Source of the DNA: Alphaproteobacteria bacterium
GTDB lineage: Bacteria > Pseudomonadota > Alphaproteobacteria > Acetobacterales > Acetobacteraceae
DNA length: 64,000 bases
Direction: 5' to 3'
NCBI GenBank assembly: GCA_016869715.1
Contig: VGDM01000007.1
Coordinates: forward strand, 60,028 to 124,027
The translations under genes were made by a program, and so were the position numbers. The first letter of the stretch is position 1. Each line of letters begins with the position of its first letter. This document shows positions 8,915 to 18,473 of the stretch, one piece after another. The notes under the pieces are model-generated. The model saw only the letters and a list, made by a program, of their open reading frames with translations, ran no database searches and was not told the DNA's origin.

Positions 8915-9898
8915 ATGTCCATTTCCATTTCACGTCGCACCCTGGCTGTGCTTGGCCTCGTATCATTGCTGCCCAAGGCGGCTGCCGCGCAAACGGCTTG
9001 GCCGGATCGGCAGGTGCGGTTGATTGTACCCTTCGGCGCGGGCGGTGCGGTGGATACGCTTTCCCGCCTGGTTGCCAATGGTTTTGCGGCGCAGGCGAAT
9101 GGTCAGGCGCTGGTGGTGGAAAACCGCTCCGGCGCGGGCGGCGCCATTGCGGGCGCTTTCGTCGCGCAAAGCAGGCCCGATGGCTATACGCTCATGATGG
9201 CCGATCTCGGTGCGAATTGCATCGGCAAGGAATTACAGCCGGCGCTGAATTACGACCCGATGCGCGCCTTCACGCCGATTTCGCATTTGGTCAATCTTCC
9301 GATTGTGGTGATTGTGCCTGCCAATTTGCCTGTGCAAAGTTTGGCGGATTTGCTGGCCCGTGCGCGGGCGCGCGCCGATGGCATTCAATACGCCTCACCA
9401 GGTGTCGGCCATGTCAGCCACTTGGCTGCCGAGCTTTTGGGCCGCCGCGCCGGCGTGAAACTGACCGCCGTGCATTACCGAAGCGGTGCGGATGTGATGC
9501 GAAGCCTGATTCAGGGTGAAACAGAATTCTCCTTCCCGTCTGTTTCCACGGCACTTCCCTTTATTCGTGAAGGGCGTGTTCGCGCGCTCGCTATCGGCAC
9601 GCCTGCGCCGGTTGCGGCACTCCCCGGGGTGCCCGCCGTGGCTGCAACCTTCCCGGGCTTTGAAGCGATGACCTGGCACGGCATTGTTGGCCCCGCCGGC
9701 ATGCCGGATGATGTGGTGGCGGCGGCCAATCGTGTGTTTCGCGCCATCATCACCTCAGCCGAGGTGAAGGAAACCGTGCAGCGCGTGCAGGCTGCGGATG
9801 TGATCGCTTCAAGCCCCGCTGAATTCGCCGCGCTGATTGCCCGCGATCACGCGAAATGGACGCCGGTGATCCGCGAGGGCAATATCCGCGCCGAGTAA
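8915..9898 (+). CDS. Bug-family periplasmic solute-binding protein
   Basis: A 327-residue Bug receptor. Residues 1-25 are a signal peptide (LAVLGLVSLLPKAAAAQ), followed by the signature WPDRQVRLIVPFGAGGAVD and NRSGAGGAIAGAFVAQ. It is divergent from the DUF1028 gene (105 bp between starts) and has no co-transcribed partner; the next gene downstream is the converging remnant of a LysR regulator. Divergent receptor/enzyme pairs commonly share a substrate, so it may feed the 6.3-8.8 kb genes. Ligand unknown. Confidence 0.88.
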   Translation: MSISISRRTLAVLGLVSLLPKAAAAQTAWPDRQVRLIVPFGAGGAVDTLSRLVANGFAAQANGQALVVENRSGAGGAIAGAFVAQSRPDGYTLMMADLGANCIGKELQPALNYDPMRAFTPISHLVNLPIVVIVPANLPVQSLADLLARARARADGIQYASPGVGHVSHLAAELLGRRAGVKLTAVHYRSGADVMRSLIQGETEFSFPSVSTALPFIREGRVRALAIGTPAPVAALPGVPAVAATFPGFEAMTWHGIVGPAGMPDDVVAAANRVFRAIITSAEVKETVQRVQAADVIASSPAEFAALIARDHAKWTPVIREGNIRAE

Positions 9899-9909
9899 AC
9901 CCCGGCGCC

Positions 9910-10789
9910 TCACGCCTCCAAAGCTGCCGGGCGCGCCTTCAGCAATGGCCGCAGCAGCGGATTGAGGAAGGACCGCGCAATGGTAACCGCGTAGAAACTC
10001 TCGACCAGTCCGGAAAGCTGCGTCGCGCGAATAGGGTCCCGGCGCTCAGCTCATCGCGCACCACAATCGCGGGCATCACCGCCAGCCCAACATCCTGGCG
10101 CACAAGCAGGCGCATCATCGCCATATCATCCATCTCGGCCGCGATGCGGCGTGCGACGCGCAGCCTGTTGACCAGTGCTTCAAATTCCGCGCGCAGCCCG
10201 CTTTCCGGCCCTGGCAGAATGACAGGATGGCGCGCCAGCAATTCCGGCAGGCTACCGCCCTCGCGCAGCCTTTTGGGCGCGCCGAAAAGCTTCATACGCT
10301 GCGGCGCTACGCGATGCCCGACCAAGGCAGGGCCAGGCCCTGCAGCCGGCAGCCGATCCATCAGCACCACATCAAGATTGAGCGCGCGCAATTCCGCCAG
10401 CAATTCCACCGCACCGCCGGAGCGCAGACAAAATGTAGATCGCCCCGTTCAAGCAGCGGCTGCAAGAAAGCCAATTAGAAATTGCGCGAAAGTATTGCTA
10501 GCGCCCCAACGCGCAAGGTCGCGCGCGCCGGGTTTTCGCCCTTCAGGGTGGCGAGCAATTCCTCGCCCGTCGCGAAGATCGCATCCGCGTGATCCAGCGC
10601 GACGCGCCCGGCTACCGTCAGCACCAGCTTGCCCTGCGTGCGTTCGAATAACGGATGGCCCAGCCGATCTTTCAGCGCCCGGATTTGTGCCAACAGCGCT
10701 GATTGCGACAGGGCAAGTCTTCTTGCCACGCGGGTCAGAATCCCCTCATGCACGACAGCGCACAAATAGCCGAGATGGCGCAGGTCCAG
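9910..10789 (-). pseudogene. LysR-family regulator (NhaR-like), multiply broken
   Basis: A LysR regulator in pieces. The helix-turn-helix reads LTRVARRLALSQSALLAQIRALKDRLGHPLFER; homologous residues DLRHLGYL begin upstream near 10786 with no ATG, GTG or TTG start. A TAA at 10475-10477 follows ILSRNF where Gln is expected. A one-base loss near 10430 then shifts the frame into VELLAELRALNLDVVLMDR. A second shift near 10021 moves the true C-terminus (LVESFYAVTIARSFLNPLL) into another frame, ending at the TGA at 9910. The effector domain resembles NhaR. Three independent lesions make this a real pseudogene. It is divergent from the sbtA-like remnant it probably controlled. Confidence 0.85.
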
Positions 10790-10898
10790 CCGGTTTTTCC
10801 TACTAGTTTATCGAACAATCAAATTGATATAATGTATTTTATTTATCCAAAGCAGCAGCCTATGGGGCGGGTCCCTTTACCTGAACGGAAAGCAACCC
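10790..10898. promoter_or_regulatory. AT-rich divergent regulator/permease promoter region
   Basis: This 109 bp gap between the broken LysR gene and the broken permease is strikingly AT-rich for the window. It holds a perfect sigma-70-like -10 hexamer TATAAT at 10828-10833, overlapping an imperfect dyad TATC...GATA at about 10809-10829 that could be a LysR operator. No good -35 lies at standard spacing, which fits an activator-dependent promoter. The permease ATG at 10899 follows GGAAAGC. Since both flanking genes are dead, the site is probably a relic. Confidence 0.4.
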
Positions 10899-11865
10899 AT
10901 GCCCGGCTTTGACCTGCTGCTGACCAACCTTCTCTCGCCCATCGTGCTCGCCTTTGCGCTTGGCGCGGTGGCGGGGTTTATTCGAACAGAGCTTGAATTG
11001 CCCGAAGCGGTGCTGAAGCTCATTTCGATCTATTTGCTGTTTTCCATCGGCCTGACGGGCGGGCGCGAACTGGCCCGAGCTTCCTTCAGCGATGTCTCAA
11101 CCCTGATTGCCGCCGCCGCCATGACCATTGCAATCCCCGTCACCTGCTATGCGGTGCTGCGCCGCGTCGGCGGCTTTGATGTCTCCAACGCGGCTGCCGT
11201 TGCCGCGCATTACGGTTCGGTTTCCAGCGTAACCTTCTTCGCCGCCATGCATTTGCCCGCGCCATGGAAACCCCGGCGGAAGGCTATATGACCGCGATTG
11301 TCGCGGTGATGGAATTTGCCGTTATCATGTCACTCGCCATGGGGCGCTGGGGCAATCAAGCCAACGGGGCCATTTCCGGCTCGGCGAGCTTTTGTTGAAT
11401 ACGCTCCGGGGCCAGGGCATTCTGCTGCCCACGGGCGGCATGTTCATCGGCTATATGGCGAGCGACGCCGAATGGCGGCGGATTGCGCCCTTTTATGAGC
11501 ACCTGTTCCGCGGCTTCCTGATGCTGTCCCTGCTGGAGATGGGCATGACCGCGGCGTGGCAAATCCGGGCCTTTGCCAAGGTCGGGCGCTTCATGACGAG
11601 CTTTGCCATTGTGGCACCCATCTGCTTTAGCCTGGCGGGGCTGATGGCGGGATTTCTTGTGGGCCTGTCGCAAGGTGGTGCCTTTGTCTTCGCCGCCATC
11701 TGCGCCAGCGCATTCTATATCGATGCCCCCGCCGCCTGCCGCGCGGCACTACCCGAGGTAAGCCCAGGCATTTACCTGACCGCCTGCCTCGACATCACCT
11801 CTCCCTTCAATCTGGTGGTGAATATGCCGCTGCTTTATGCCGCAAGTGGCTGGCTTTATGGCTGA
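10899..11865 (+). pseudogene. SbtA-like sodium/bicarbonate permease, frameshifted twice
   Basis: The pieces together encode a permease of the SbtA (sodium-dependent bicarbonate transporter) family: an N-terminal part to HYGSVSSVTFFAAMH, then in another frame ARAMETPAEGYMTAIVAVMEF, then in a third frame ELLLNTLRGQGILLPTGGMFIGYM to the stop at 11863-11865. The first shift is at about 11250-11254 (a one-base loss), the second between about 11360 and 11385. Intact members have about ten membrane helices. The N-terminal ORF alone (130 residues) cannot work. It is transcribed away from the broken LysR gene. Confidence 0.82.
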
Positions 11866-11873
11866 AGTAAGCT

Positions 11874-11907
11874 CCGGCAGGGCGGGCCACCCCGCTTGCC
11901 CTGCCGG
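11874..11907. terminator. Perfect 10 bp inverted repeat after the permease remnant
   Basis: Arms at 11874-11883 and 11898-11907 are perfectly complementary and GC-rich with a 14-base loop, placed 9 bp after the permease stop and 44 bp before trpG. There is no T-run, so it would be an imperfect intrinsic terminator or could affect the leader of the trp operon. Confidence 0.4.
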
Positions 11908-11950
11908 CACCGCTTGATTCTTCCGCCCCTTCGGCCCAAGGATCGGCGCC

Positions 11951-12550
11951 ATGATCCTGCTGATCGACAATTATGACAGTTTCACCTTCAACCTTTTTCA
12001 CTTCCTGGGCGATCTGGGCGCGCGGGTGGAGGTCAGGCGAAACGACGCCATAGACCCGCGAGGAGTGCTGGCGATGAAGCCCGAAGCCGTGGTGCTTTCC
12101 CCCGGCCCCTGCACGCCGAATGAGGCCGGCATTTGCCTGCCGCTGATCTCCTTGGCGGCCGAGGTTAAACTGCCGATCCTGGGCGTCTGCCTGGGCCATC
12201 AAGCTATTGGCCAGGCCTTTGGCGGGCGCGTCATCCGCGCGCCGGAGCCAGTCCATGGCAAGGTTTGGGATGTGCATCATGGCGGGACGGATATTTTCGC
12301 GGGCCTGCCCTCGCCTTTTTCAGCCACCCGCTATCATTCGCTGATCGTGGAACGCGAACCCCTGCCCGCGAGCCTCCGCCCCACCGCCTGGACGGAAGAT
12401 GGCCTGATCATGGGGCTTGCGCATTGCGACTTGCCGGTCTGGGGCGTGCAATTCCACCCGGAAAGCATCGCCTCGGCCCATGGGCATGAGCTTTTGCGCA
12501 GTTTCCTGAAACTGGCCGGCGCCAGCCATGGCGCTGCCGTCCCGGCCTGA
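11951..12550 (+). CDS. trpG: Anthranilate/aminodeoxychorismate synthase glutamine amidotransferase
   Basis: A 199-residue class I glutamine amidotransferase. It begins [15 protein letters not shown], has the nucleophile in GVCLGHQ (Cys80) and the His-Glu pair in HPES (about 169-172). It supplies ammonia to anthranilate synthase, and possibly also to aminodeoxychorismate synthase. It heads trpG-trpD-trpC-moaC-moeA, all tightly packed. The usual upstream partner trpE is absent here, replaced by the permease remnant, so the synthase subunit must lie elsewhere. Confidence 0.93.
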   Translation: MILLIDNYDSFTFNLFHFLGDLGARVEVRRNDAIDPRGVLAMKPEAVVLSPGPCTPNEAGICLPLISLAAEVKLPILGVCLGHQAIGQAFGGRVIRAPEPVHGKVWDVHHGGTDIFAGLPSPFSATRYHSLIVEREPLPASLRPTAWTEDGLIMGLAHCDLPVWGVQFHPESIASAHGHELLRSFLKLAGASHGAAVPA

Positions 12551-12554
12551 TTCC

Positions 12555-13577
12555 ATGTCGCTGAAGCCCATCATTGCGCGGATGGCGGATTCGGCGCGCC
12601 TGACCGAGATTGAGGCAGAGGAAGCCTTCGGCATCATCATGGCGGGCGAGGCAACACCGGCGCAGATCGCCGGCATGCTGATGGCGATGCGCGTGCGCGG
12701 CGAAACGGTTGAGGAAATGACTGGCGCGGTGCGCGCCATGCGCGCGCGGATGGTCGCGATTGAAGCGCCACTGGGGGCGATAGATATTGTCGGTACCGGG
12801 GGGGATGCGGCGGGCACGCTCAATATCTCCACCACCACCGCCATGGTCGTGGCGGGCTGCGGCGTGCCGGTGGCGAAGCACGGCAATCGCGCGCTGTCAT
12901 CGCGTTCCGGCGCGGCGGATGCCATCTCGGCGCTTGGCATTTCGCTTGATGTGCCTTTGGAAAGGCTGCCCGAAGTGCTGCGCGAGGTGGGGATGGTGTT
13001 CCTGATGGCGCCCCGCCATCACGCTTCCATGCGCCACGCTGCCGGGCCGCGCATGGAATTGGGCACGCGCACGATTTTCAACCTGCTCGGCCCGCTCGCC
13101 AATCCCGCCCGCGTCACGCGGCAAATGACCGGTGCCTTTTCGCCGCAATGGCTGCGCCCGATGGCCGAGACACTGGCGCGACTCGGCACCGAACGCGCCT
13201 GGCTGGTGCATGGGCAGGGGCTGGATGAACTGACGCTTGCCGGCGAAAGCCAGGTGGTGGTGCTGGAAGAGGGCGCCATCCGCGAATTCACCGTGACCCC
13301 GGAAGATGCCGGGCTGCCCCGCGTCCCGGCCTCGGCGCTCAAGGGGGGCGACCCCACAGAAAACGCCGCTGCGCTGGAAGCCTTGCTGCGCGGGGCGCCT
13401 GGCGCCTATCGCGATGTTGTTTTGCTCAATGCCGCCGCATCCTTGATTGTGGCTGGCAAGGCAGCGGACCTTAAGGCCGGCGTTGCTTTGGCCGCCCGGG
13501 CCATAGACGAAGGCGCCGCCTTTGGAGTATTGGCCCAACTTCGGTCTCTGTGCCCCCCCAAGGATCCTGCTGGATGA
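12555..13577 (+). CDS. trpD: Anthranilate phosphoribosyltransferase
   Basis: A 340-residue enzyme joining anthranilate to PRPP, the second tryptophan-specific step. The PRPP motif [16 protein letters not shown] and [15 protein letters not shown] are clear. ATG 12555 lies 4 bp after the trpG stop and matches the family N-terminus ([17 protein letters not shown]); an upstream ATG at 12528 would overlap trpG without homology. It overlaps trpC by 4 bp (ATGA). Confidence 0.94.
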   Translation: MSLKPIIARMADSARLTEIEAEEAFGIIMAGEATPAQIAGMLMAMRVRGETVEEMTGAVRAMRARMVAIEAPLGAIDIVGTGGDAAGTLNISTTTAMVVAGCGVPVAKHGNRALSSRSGAADAISALGISLDVPLERLPEVLREVGMVFLMAPRHHASMRHAAGPRMELGTRTIFNLLGPLANPARVTRQMTGAFSPQWLRPMAETLARLGTERAWLVHGQGLDELTLAGESQVVVLEEGAIREFTVTPEDAGLPRVPASALKGGDPTENAAALEALLRGAPGAYRDVVLLNAAASLIVAGKAADLKAGVALAARAIDEGAAFGVLAQLRSLCPPKDPAG

Positions 13578-14413
13578 ACGCACCCCATATCTCGGTGCCC
13601 TCGACCGATGCCGCATCGGTCCCTGACACCCTGGCCCGTATCCTGGCCGATAAGGCGCGTGAAGTCGCCGAACGGATGGAAATCACGCCGCAGGCGGAAA
13701 TGGAACGCCGCGCGGCAGCTGCGCCGCCGCTCCGCGATTTCGTGGGCGCGCTTTGTGAGCGCATTGGCGAAGGCCGCACTGGGCTGATTGCCGAAATCAA
13801 GCGCGCCTCCCCTTCAGGCGGCTTGATCCGTGATCCGTTTGAACCCGCTGCCCTTGCCCGCGCCTATGAAATGGGCGGAGCTGCCTGTCTTTCCGTGCTG
13901 ACCGATGCGCCCTGGTTCCAAGGCGCGGTGGAGCATCTGGAAGCCGCACGCGCCGCCTGTTCGCTGCCCGTGCTGCGCAAGGATTTCATGATCCATCCCT
14001 GGCAGGTGTTCGAAGCCCGCGCCATGGGCGCTGATTGCATCCTGCTGATCATGGCCGCGCTGACCGATGCGCAGGCAAGTGAATTGGAAGATATCGCGCG
14101 GTCGCTTGATATGGCGGTGCTGGCGGAAGTGCATGACCGGCGCGAATTGGACCGCGCGCTTGGGCTGGAGACACGGCTGATCGGCATCAATAACCGCGAC
14201 CTGCGCACGCTGCAGACCGATCTGGCGACTAGCGAAGCCCTGGCGCCATTGGTGCCGGCGGATCGCCTGCCGGTCGCCGAAAGCGGCATTCGCACCCCCG
14301 ATGATGCGCGCCGCATGGCTGCTGCCGGGGCGCGCTGCATTCTGGTGGGTGAGCATCTGATGCGTCAGTCGGATGTCGCTGCCGCCGCGCGCCAATTGGT
14401 GGACGTGTCCTGA
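13574..14413 (+). CDS. trpC: Indole-3-glycerol-phosphate synthase
   Basis: A 279-residue TIM-barrel enzyme making indole-3-glycerol phosphate. Signatures include [41 protein letters not shown] and [14 protein letters not shown]. The chosen ATG at 13574 overlaps the trpD stop as ATGA; an alternative ATG at 13550 would add eight residues. Its own TGA (14411-14413) overlaps the apparent moaC start as CTGA. Confidence 0.93.
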   Translation: MNAPHISVPSTDAASVPDTLARILADKAREVAERMEITPQAEMERRAAAAPPLRDFVGALCERIGEGRTGLIAEIKRASPSGGLIRDPFEPAALARAYEMGGAACLSVLTDAPWFQGAVEHLEAARAACSLPVLRKDFMIHPWQVFEARAMGADCILLIMAALTDAQASELEDIARSLDMAVLAEVHDRRELDRALGLETRLIGINNRDLRTLQTDLATSEALAPLVPADRLPVAESGIRTPDDARRMAAAGARCILVGEHLMRQSDVAAAARQLVDVS

Positions 14414-14889
14414 CCGAGCCACGCCTCACGCATTTCGATGCCGCAGGGCGCGCGGCGATGGTGGATGTCTCGCCCAAGGCCGAAACGGCGCGCACGGCTA
14501 CCGCACGCGGGCGCATTGTGATGGCGCCTGAAACGCTGGCGCTGATCAGGGAAGGCCGCGCCGGCAAGGGCGATGTGCTGGGCGTCGCGCGGCTCGCTGG
14601 CATCATAGCGGCCAAGCGCACATCGGATCTGATTCCGCTCTGCCATCCGCTGATGATCTCAAAAGTCTCGGTTGATCTGGAACCGGAAGGCGATGATGCC
14701 ATTGTGATCGAAGCGACGGTCAGCCTGACCGGCAAGACGGGGGTCGAGATGGAAGCGCTGACGGCCGTCAGCATCGCGGCACTCACGGTCTATGACATGG
14801 TGAAGGCGGCGGATCGCGGGATGCGCATAGAAGATATCCGCCTGGTGCATAAGGCCGGCGGCAAATCGGGCGAGTTCATCGGTGGCTGA
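14410..14889 (+). CDS. moaC: Cyclic pyranopterin monophosphate synthase, apparent CTG start
   Basis: MoaC acts in the first part of molybdenum cofactor synthesis with MoaA. Strong signatures are [46 protein letters not shown] and AGGKSGEF. The first ATG in frame (14458) would remove the conserved N-terminus, because the 16 codons before it read [15 protein letters not shown], as in other MoaC proteins. The only start-like codon in that extension is CTG at 14410, overlapping the trpC stop as CTGA. I therefore place the start there. A start at 14458 remains possible. The end overlaps moeA by 8 bp. Confidence 0.88.
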   Translation: MTEPRLTHFDAAGRAAMVDVSPKAETARTATARGRIVMAPETLALIREGRAGKGDVLGVARLAGIIAAKRTSDLIPLCHPLMISKVSVDLEPEGDDAIVIEATVSLTGKTGVEMEALTAVSIAALTVYDMVKAADRGMRIEDIRLVHKAGGKSGEFIGG

Positions 14890-16105
14890 GAAGGGCGGCT
14901 TGCTGCCGGTTGAAGAAGCCCGCGCGCGCATTCTGGCCGCGCTGAGCCCGACCGCGGCCGAGACCATTGCCCTCCCCGAAGCCGCCGGGCGCGTGCTTGC
15001 GCGGCCCGTATTTGCGCGGCTCACGCAGCCACCCGCCGCCGTTTCGGCCATGGATGGCTATGCCTTGCGCGCGGCGGATAGCGTTTTGGGCGCCAGGCTT
15101 GCCGTGATTGGCGCGGCGCCGGCGGGGCATCCCTTCGCGGGGGTGGTTGGGCCCGGTGAGGCCGTGCGGATTTTCACTGGCGGCTTTGTCCCTGAAGGGG
15201 CGGATGCGATCCTGTTGCAGGAAGATGCCGAAGCGGCCGATGGTGCTGTTGTGGTGAAGGAAGGCGTCACTGCGGGGCGCTGGGTGAGAAAGCGTGGCCT
15301 GGATTTCGCCGAAGGCGAGGCGCTGCTGGCGGTTGGCCGACGCCTGACGGCGCGCGATATCGGCCTTGCCGCGGCCAGCAATAGCCCTTGGCTTGCCGTG
15401 CATCGGCGCCCGCGCATCGGTATTCTGGCGACCGGGGATGAAATCGCGCTCCCCGGAGACCCCATCCCGCCCGGTGGCATTGTCAGTTCCAATGCCCATG
15501 CCCTGGCCGCCTTGATCCGCGCGGCGGGGGGAGAGCCCATCATCCTGCCCATCGCGCCTGATGATGCCAGCGCCATTGCAGATGTCGCCGCCGCCGCCCA
15601 AGCCTATGACATGCTGGTGACGACCGGCGGCGCCAGTGTGGGTGAGCATGATCTGATCCAGCAGGCACTCGGCAATGAGGGTTTTGAGCTCGGCTTCTGG
15701 AAAATCGCCATGCGGCCCGGCAAGCCCCTGATCTGGGGGTCGCTTGGGCGCGTGCCGGTGCTGGGGCTGCCGGGCAATCCGGTCTCGGCGCTGGTGTGTG
15801 CCATTATTTTCCTGCTGCCCGCCTTGGCGCGGCTTGCCGGCCTGCCCGGTGCGCCCACGCCAAGCCGGCGCGTGACGTGTGCCACGCCCCTGGCCGAGAA
15901 TGACCGCCGCGCCGATTTCCTGCGCGCCAGCCTGGACGCCGATGCAGATGGCCGCGTCACGGTGCGGCCCTTTCCGGTGCAGGATAGCTCGATGCTGGCG
16001 ACCCTCGCGCGCGCCGATGCGCTGGTGCTGCGCGCGCCCTTCGCGCCCGCCTTGCCGGCGGGGGCGGAGGTGGAGGCGATTATGCTAGGCGAATTGGGGG
16101 TTTGA
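14882..16105 (+). CDS. moeA: Molybdopterin molybdenumtransferase
   Basis: A 407-residue MoeA that inserts molybdate into adenylylated molybdopterin. Motifs include [53 protein letters not shown] and [12 protein letters not shown]. The start is a GTG at 14882, inside the end of moaC (8 bp overlap), pointing to coupled translation. It is the last gene of the trp-mo run and converges with the Bug gene 7 bp downstream. Confidence 0.93.
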   Translation: MAEKGGLLPVEEARARILAALSPTAAETIALPEAAGRVLARPVFARLTQPPAAVSAMDGYALRAADSVLGARLAVIGAAPAGHPFAGVVGPGEAVRIFTGGFVPEGADAILLQEDAEAADGAVVVKEGVTAGRWVRKRGLDFAEGEALLAVGRRLTARDIGLAAASNSPWLAVHRRPRIGILATGDEIALPGDPIPPGGIVSSNAHALAALIRAAGGEPIILPIAPDDASAIADVAAAAQAYDMLVTTGGASVGEHDLIQQALGNEGFELGFWKIAMRPGKPLIWGSLGRVPVLGLPGNPVSALVCAIIFLLPALARLAGLPGAPTPSRRVTCATPLAENDRRADFLRASLDADADGRVTVRPFPVQDSSMLATLARADALVLRAPFAPALPAGAEVEAIMLGELGV

Positions 16106-16112
16106 TCGGGCG

Positions 16113-17111
16113 CTATTCCGCCCTTATCCCTAATTGCCGGATCAGCGGGCCAAATTCAGCCCAGAGTTTTCGCATATGCTGCAGCATGGACTCTGGCCCC
16201 AGCGGGTCAACATCGAAGCCCACAGCCTCATAGCGCTGGCGCACTTCCGGCACGGCCATGCCGTCGCGGATTTCGGTGTAGAGGCGATCAATGATCGGGC
16301 GCGGCGTGCCCGCCGGCACCATCAGCCCGTTCCAGCCGCCGACATCATAATCCGCGGGCCCGCCCACAGCCGCGACCGGCGGAATGCCAGGCACCTGGGC
16401 CGAGGGCTTACCGGTGCTAAGCCCAAGCGCGCGAAGCTGCCCATCGCGCACTAACCGTCCAGCGGCGGCAGGTGTGTCAAACCCGAAATCAACCTGCCCG
16501 CCGAGCAATGCCGCCAGCGCCGGCCCACTGCCCTGGAAGGGCACATGCAGCGCCTCCAAGCCTGATTTTGCCAGAAACAGCGCGCACACCAGATGCTGCG
16601 CACCACCAATCCCGGAGGAATTATAGCTGTATTTGCCAGGATTGGCCTTCACCAGCGCCGTGAAGCTCCGCAAATCCTGCGCCGGGAAATCGGGCTTCAC
16701 CAGCAGCATGAAGGGCGCGATGCCGAAGATTACCACCGGCGCCAATTCGCGTTCCACATCATAGGGTGTGCGCTGCACCAGCGGCCCAAAAGAAATAGGC
16801 CCAATCGAGGCCGAAAGGATCACATTACCATCCGGCGGCGCCTTCGCGACCAGATCCGTGCCGATCTGCCCGCCCGCACCGGGGCGGTTTTCTGGCACCA
16901 CCACCTGGCCCAAGCGCTCCGAGAGGCGCTGCCCGGCAAGCCGCCCGACCACATCTGTCGCCTGGCCAGGCGGCCAGGGGATCACCATGCGAATTTGCCG
17001 ATTGGGCCAAGGCGCCTGCGCGGCGGCGAGGCTGATGGCGCCGCGCAAAAGCGCTGGCGCGGCAAGGGGCGACAGCGCGGTCAATGCCAGCAGCTTGCGG
17101 CGGTTCATCAT
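16113..17111 (-). CDS. Bug-family periplasmic solute-binding protein
   Basis: A 332-residue Bug receptor with a twin-arginine-like N-terminus (MMNRRKLLALTALSPLAAPALL) and the signature WPNRQIRMVIPWPPGQATD. I chose ATG 17111 because GGGAGG sits 4 bp upstream (ATG 17108 is nearly as good); the longer frame reaching 17603 adds about 160 residues with no signal peptide or homology. It stands alone, divergent from serC with 184 bp between them. Ligand unknown. Confidence 0.88.
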   Translation of the reverse strand: MMNRRKLLALTALSPLAAPALLRGAISLAAAQAPWPNRQIRMVIPWPPGQATDVVGRLAGQRLSERLGQVVVPENRPGAGGQIGTDLVAKAPPDGNVILSASIGPISFGPLVQRTPYDVERELAPVVIFGIAPFMLLVKPDFPAQDLRSFTALVKANPGKYSYNSSGIGGAQHLVCALFLAKSGLEALHVPFQGSGPALAALLGGQVDFGFDTPAAAGRLVRDGQLRALGLSTGKPSAQVPGIPPVAAVGGPADYDVGGWNGLMVPAGTPRPIIDRLYTEIRDGMAVPEVRQRYEAVGFDVDPLGPESMLQHMRKLWAEFGPLIRQLGIRAE

Positions 17112-17295
17112 AAATCCTCCCATATTTCCGGGGTCATGCTGCCCCTGTTCTTTGCGGGAGCATGGCGCAAGACGGGGCGCAGCGCCACCATCAGATGGTT
17201 TCTCTGCCCTTGATCCCGCCCCTTCCCACGCGTAACGAGAATGGGGGCCACGCCCCCCCACCGGGGCGCATTCGCTTCTGGAAGGGAGCCGCATC

Positions 17296-18468
17296 ATGGC
17301 AGCCGACACCAAGCCGGGGACTCGCCCGGCCAATCCTCGTTTTTCCTCTGGCCCTTGCGCCAAGCGTCCTGGCTGGTCCTTGGCCGCGCTTGGAGGCGCG
17401 CTGCTTGGCCGCAGCCACCGCGCTGCCACGCCCAAGGCGAAGCTCGCTGAGGTGATTACGCTTTCCAAAGCGATCCTTTGCATGCCTGCCGATTGGCGGC
17501 TGGGCATTGTGCCGGCATCTGACACGGGCGCGGTTGAAATGGCGTTCTGGTCCATGCTCGGCGCGCGCGGCGTTGATGTGCTGGTGTGGGAATCCTTCTC
17601 CAAGGATTGGGCGACCGATATCCTGAAGCAATTGAAGCTTGCCGATGTGCGCGTGATTGATGCGCCCTATGGCAAGCTGCCCGATCTTGGCGCGGTCGAC
17701 CCCAAGCGCGATGTGGTTTTCGTCTGGAATGGCACCACCAGCGGCGTGCGCCTGAAGAATGCAGATTTCATCAGCGCGGATCGTGAGGGCCTCGCGATTT
17801 GTGATGCGACCAGCGCGGCCTTCGCGATGGATTTGCCCTGGTCGAAACTGGATGTCGTCACCTGGTCCTGGCAGAAGGTGCTGGGCGGGGAAGCCGCGCA
17901 CGGCATGCTGGCGCTTTCGCCCCGCGCTGTGGCGCGGCTGGAAAGCTATTCGCCAGCCTGGCCCATGCCGAAGATTTTCCGCCTGTCCAACGGCGGGAAA
18001 CTGAGCGAGGGTATTTTCAAGGGCGAAACCATCAATACACCTTCCATGCTCTGTGTTGAGGATGCCTTGGATGGGCTGCGTTGGGCAGAAGGCATCGGCG
18101 GGCTGCAGGGGTTGATTGCGCGGAGCGAAGCCAACCTTGCCGCCATTGCGGATTGGGTCGCGGCGGGGGCTGGTTATGGCTTTCTGGCGCAGGATGTGGC
18201 GACGCGTTCCTGCACCTCCATTTGCCTGACCATCACGGCGCCTTGGTTCACGGCGCTTTCGGCAGAGGCCCAGGCGACAGCAGCGAAAAAAATCGCGTTC
18301 TTGCTTGAGACGGAAGGTGTCGCGCTTGATGCCGGCGCTTATCGTGATGCGCCGCTGGGCTTGCGCATCTGGGGCGGTGCTACGGTGGAAACCGCCGATA
18401 TAAAGGCGCTGTTGCCGTGGCTCGATTGGGCCTTGGCCAGCGTGCAGGCCGAAATAGCGGGGGCGTGA
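17296..18468 (+). CDS. serC: Phosphoserine aminotransferase (alphaproteobacterial type)
   Basis: A 390-residue PLP-dependent class V aminotransferase making O-phosphoserine in serine biosynthesis. The start [21 protein letters not shown] and [30 protein letters not shown] are typical of the alphaproteobacterial SerC branch. The PLP lysine lies in [16 protein letters not shown]. The ATG follows GAAGGGAG by a short spacer. serA starts 5 bp downstream, so the two form one operon. The upstream gap includes a G-run/C-run hairpin around 17244-17262. Confidence 0.92.
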   Translation: MAADTKPGTRPANPRFSSGPCAKRPGWSLAALGGALLGRSHRAATPKAKLAEVITLSKAILCMPADWRLGIVPASDTGAVEMAFWSMLGARGVDVLVWESFSKDWATDILKQLKLADVRVIDAPYGKLPDLGAVDPKRDVVFVWNGTTSGVRLKNADFISADREGLAICDATSAAFAMDLPWSKLDVVTWSWQKVLGGEAAHGMLALSPRAVARLESYSPAWPMPKIFRLSNGGKLSEGIFKGETINTPSMLCVEDALDGLRWAEGIGGLQGLIARSEANLAAIADWVAAGAGYGFLAQDVATRSCTSICLTITAPWFTALSAEAQATAAKKIAFLLETEGVALDAGAYRDAPLGLRIWGGATVETADIKALLPWLDWALASVQAEIAGA

Positions 18469-18473
18469 GGCCG

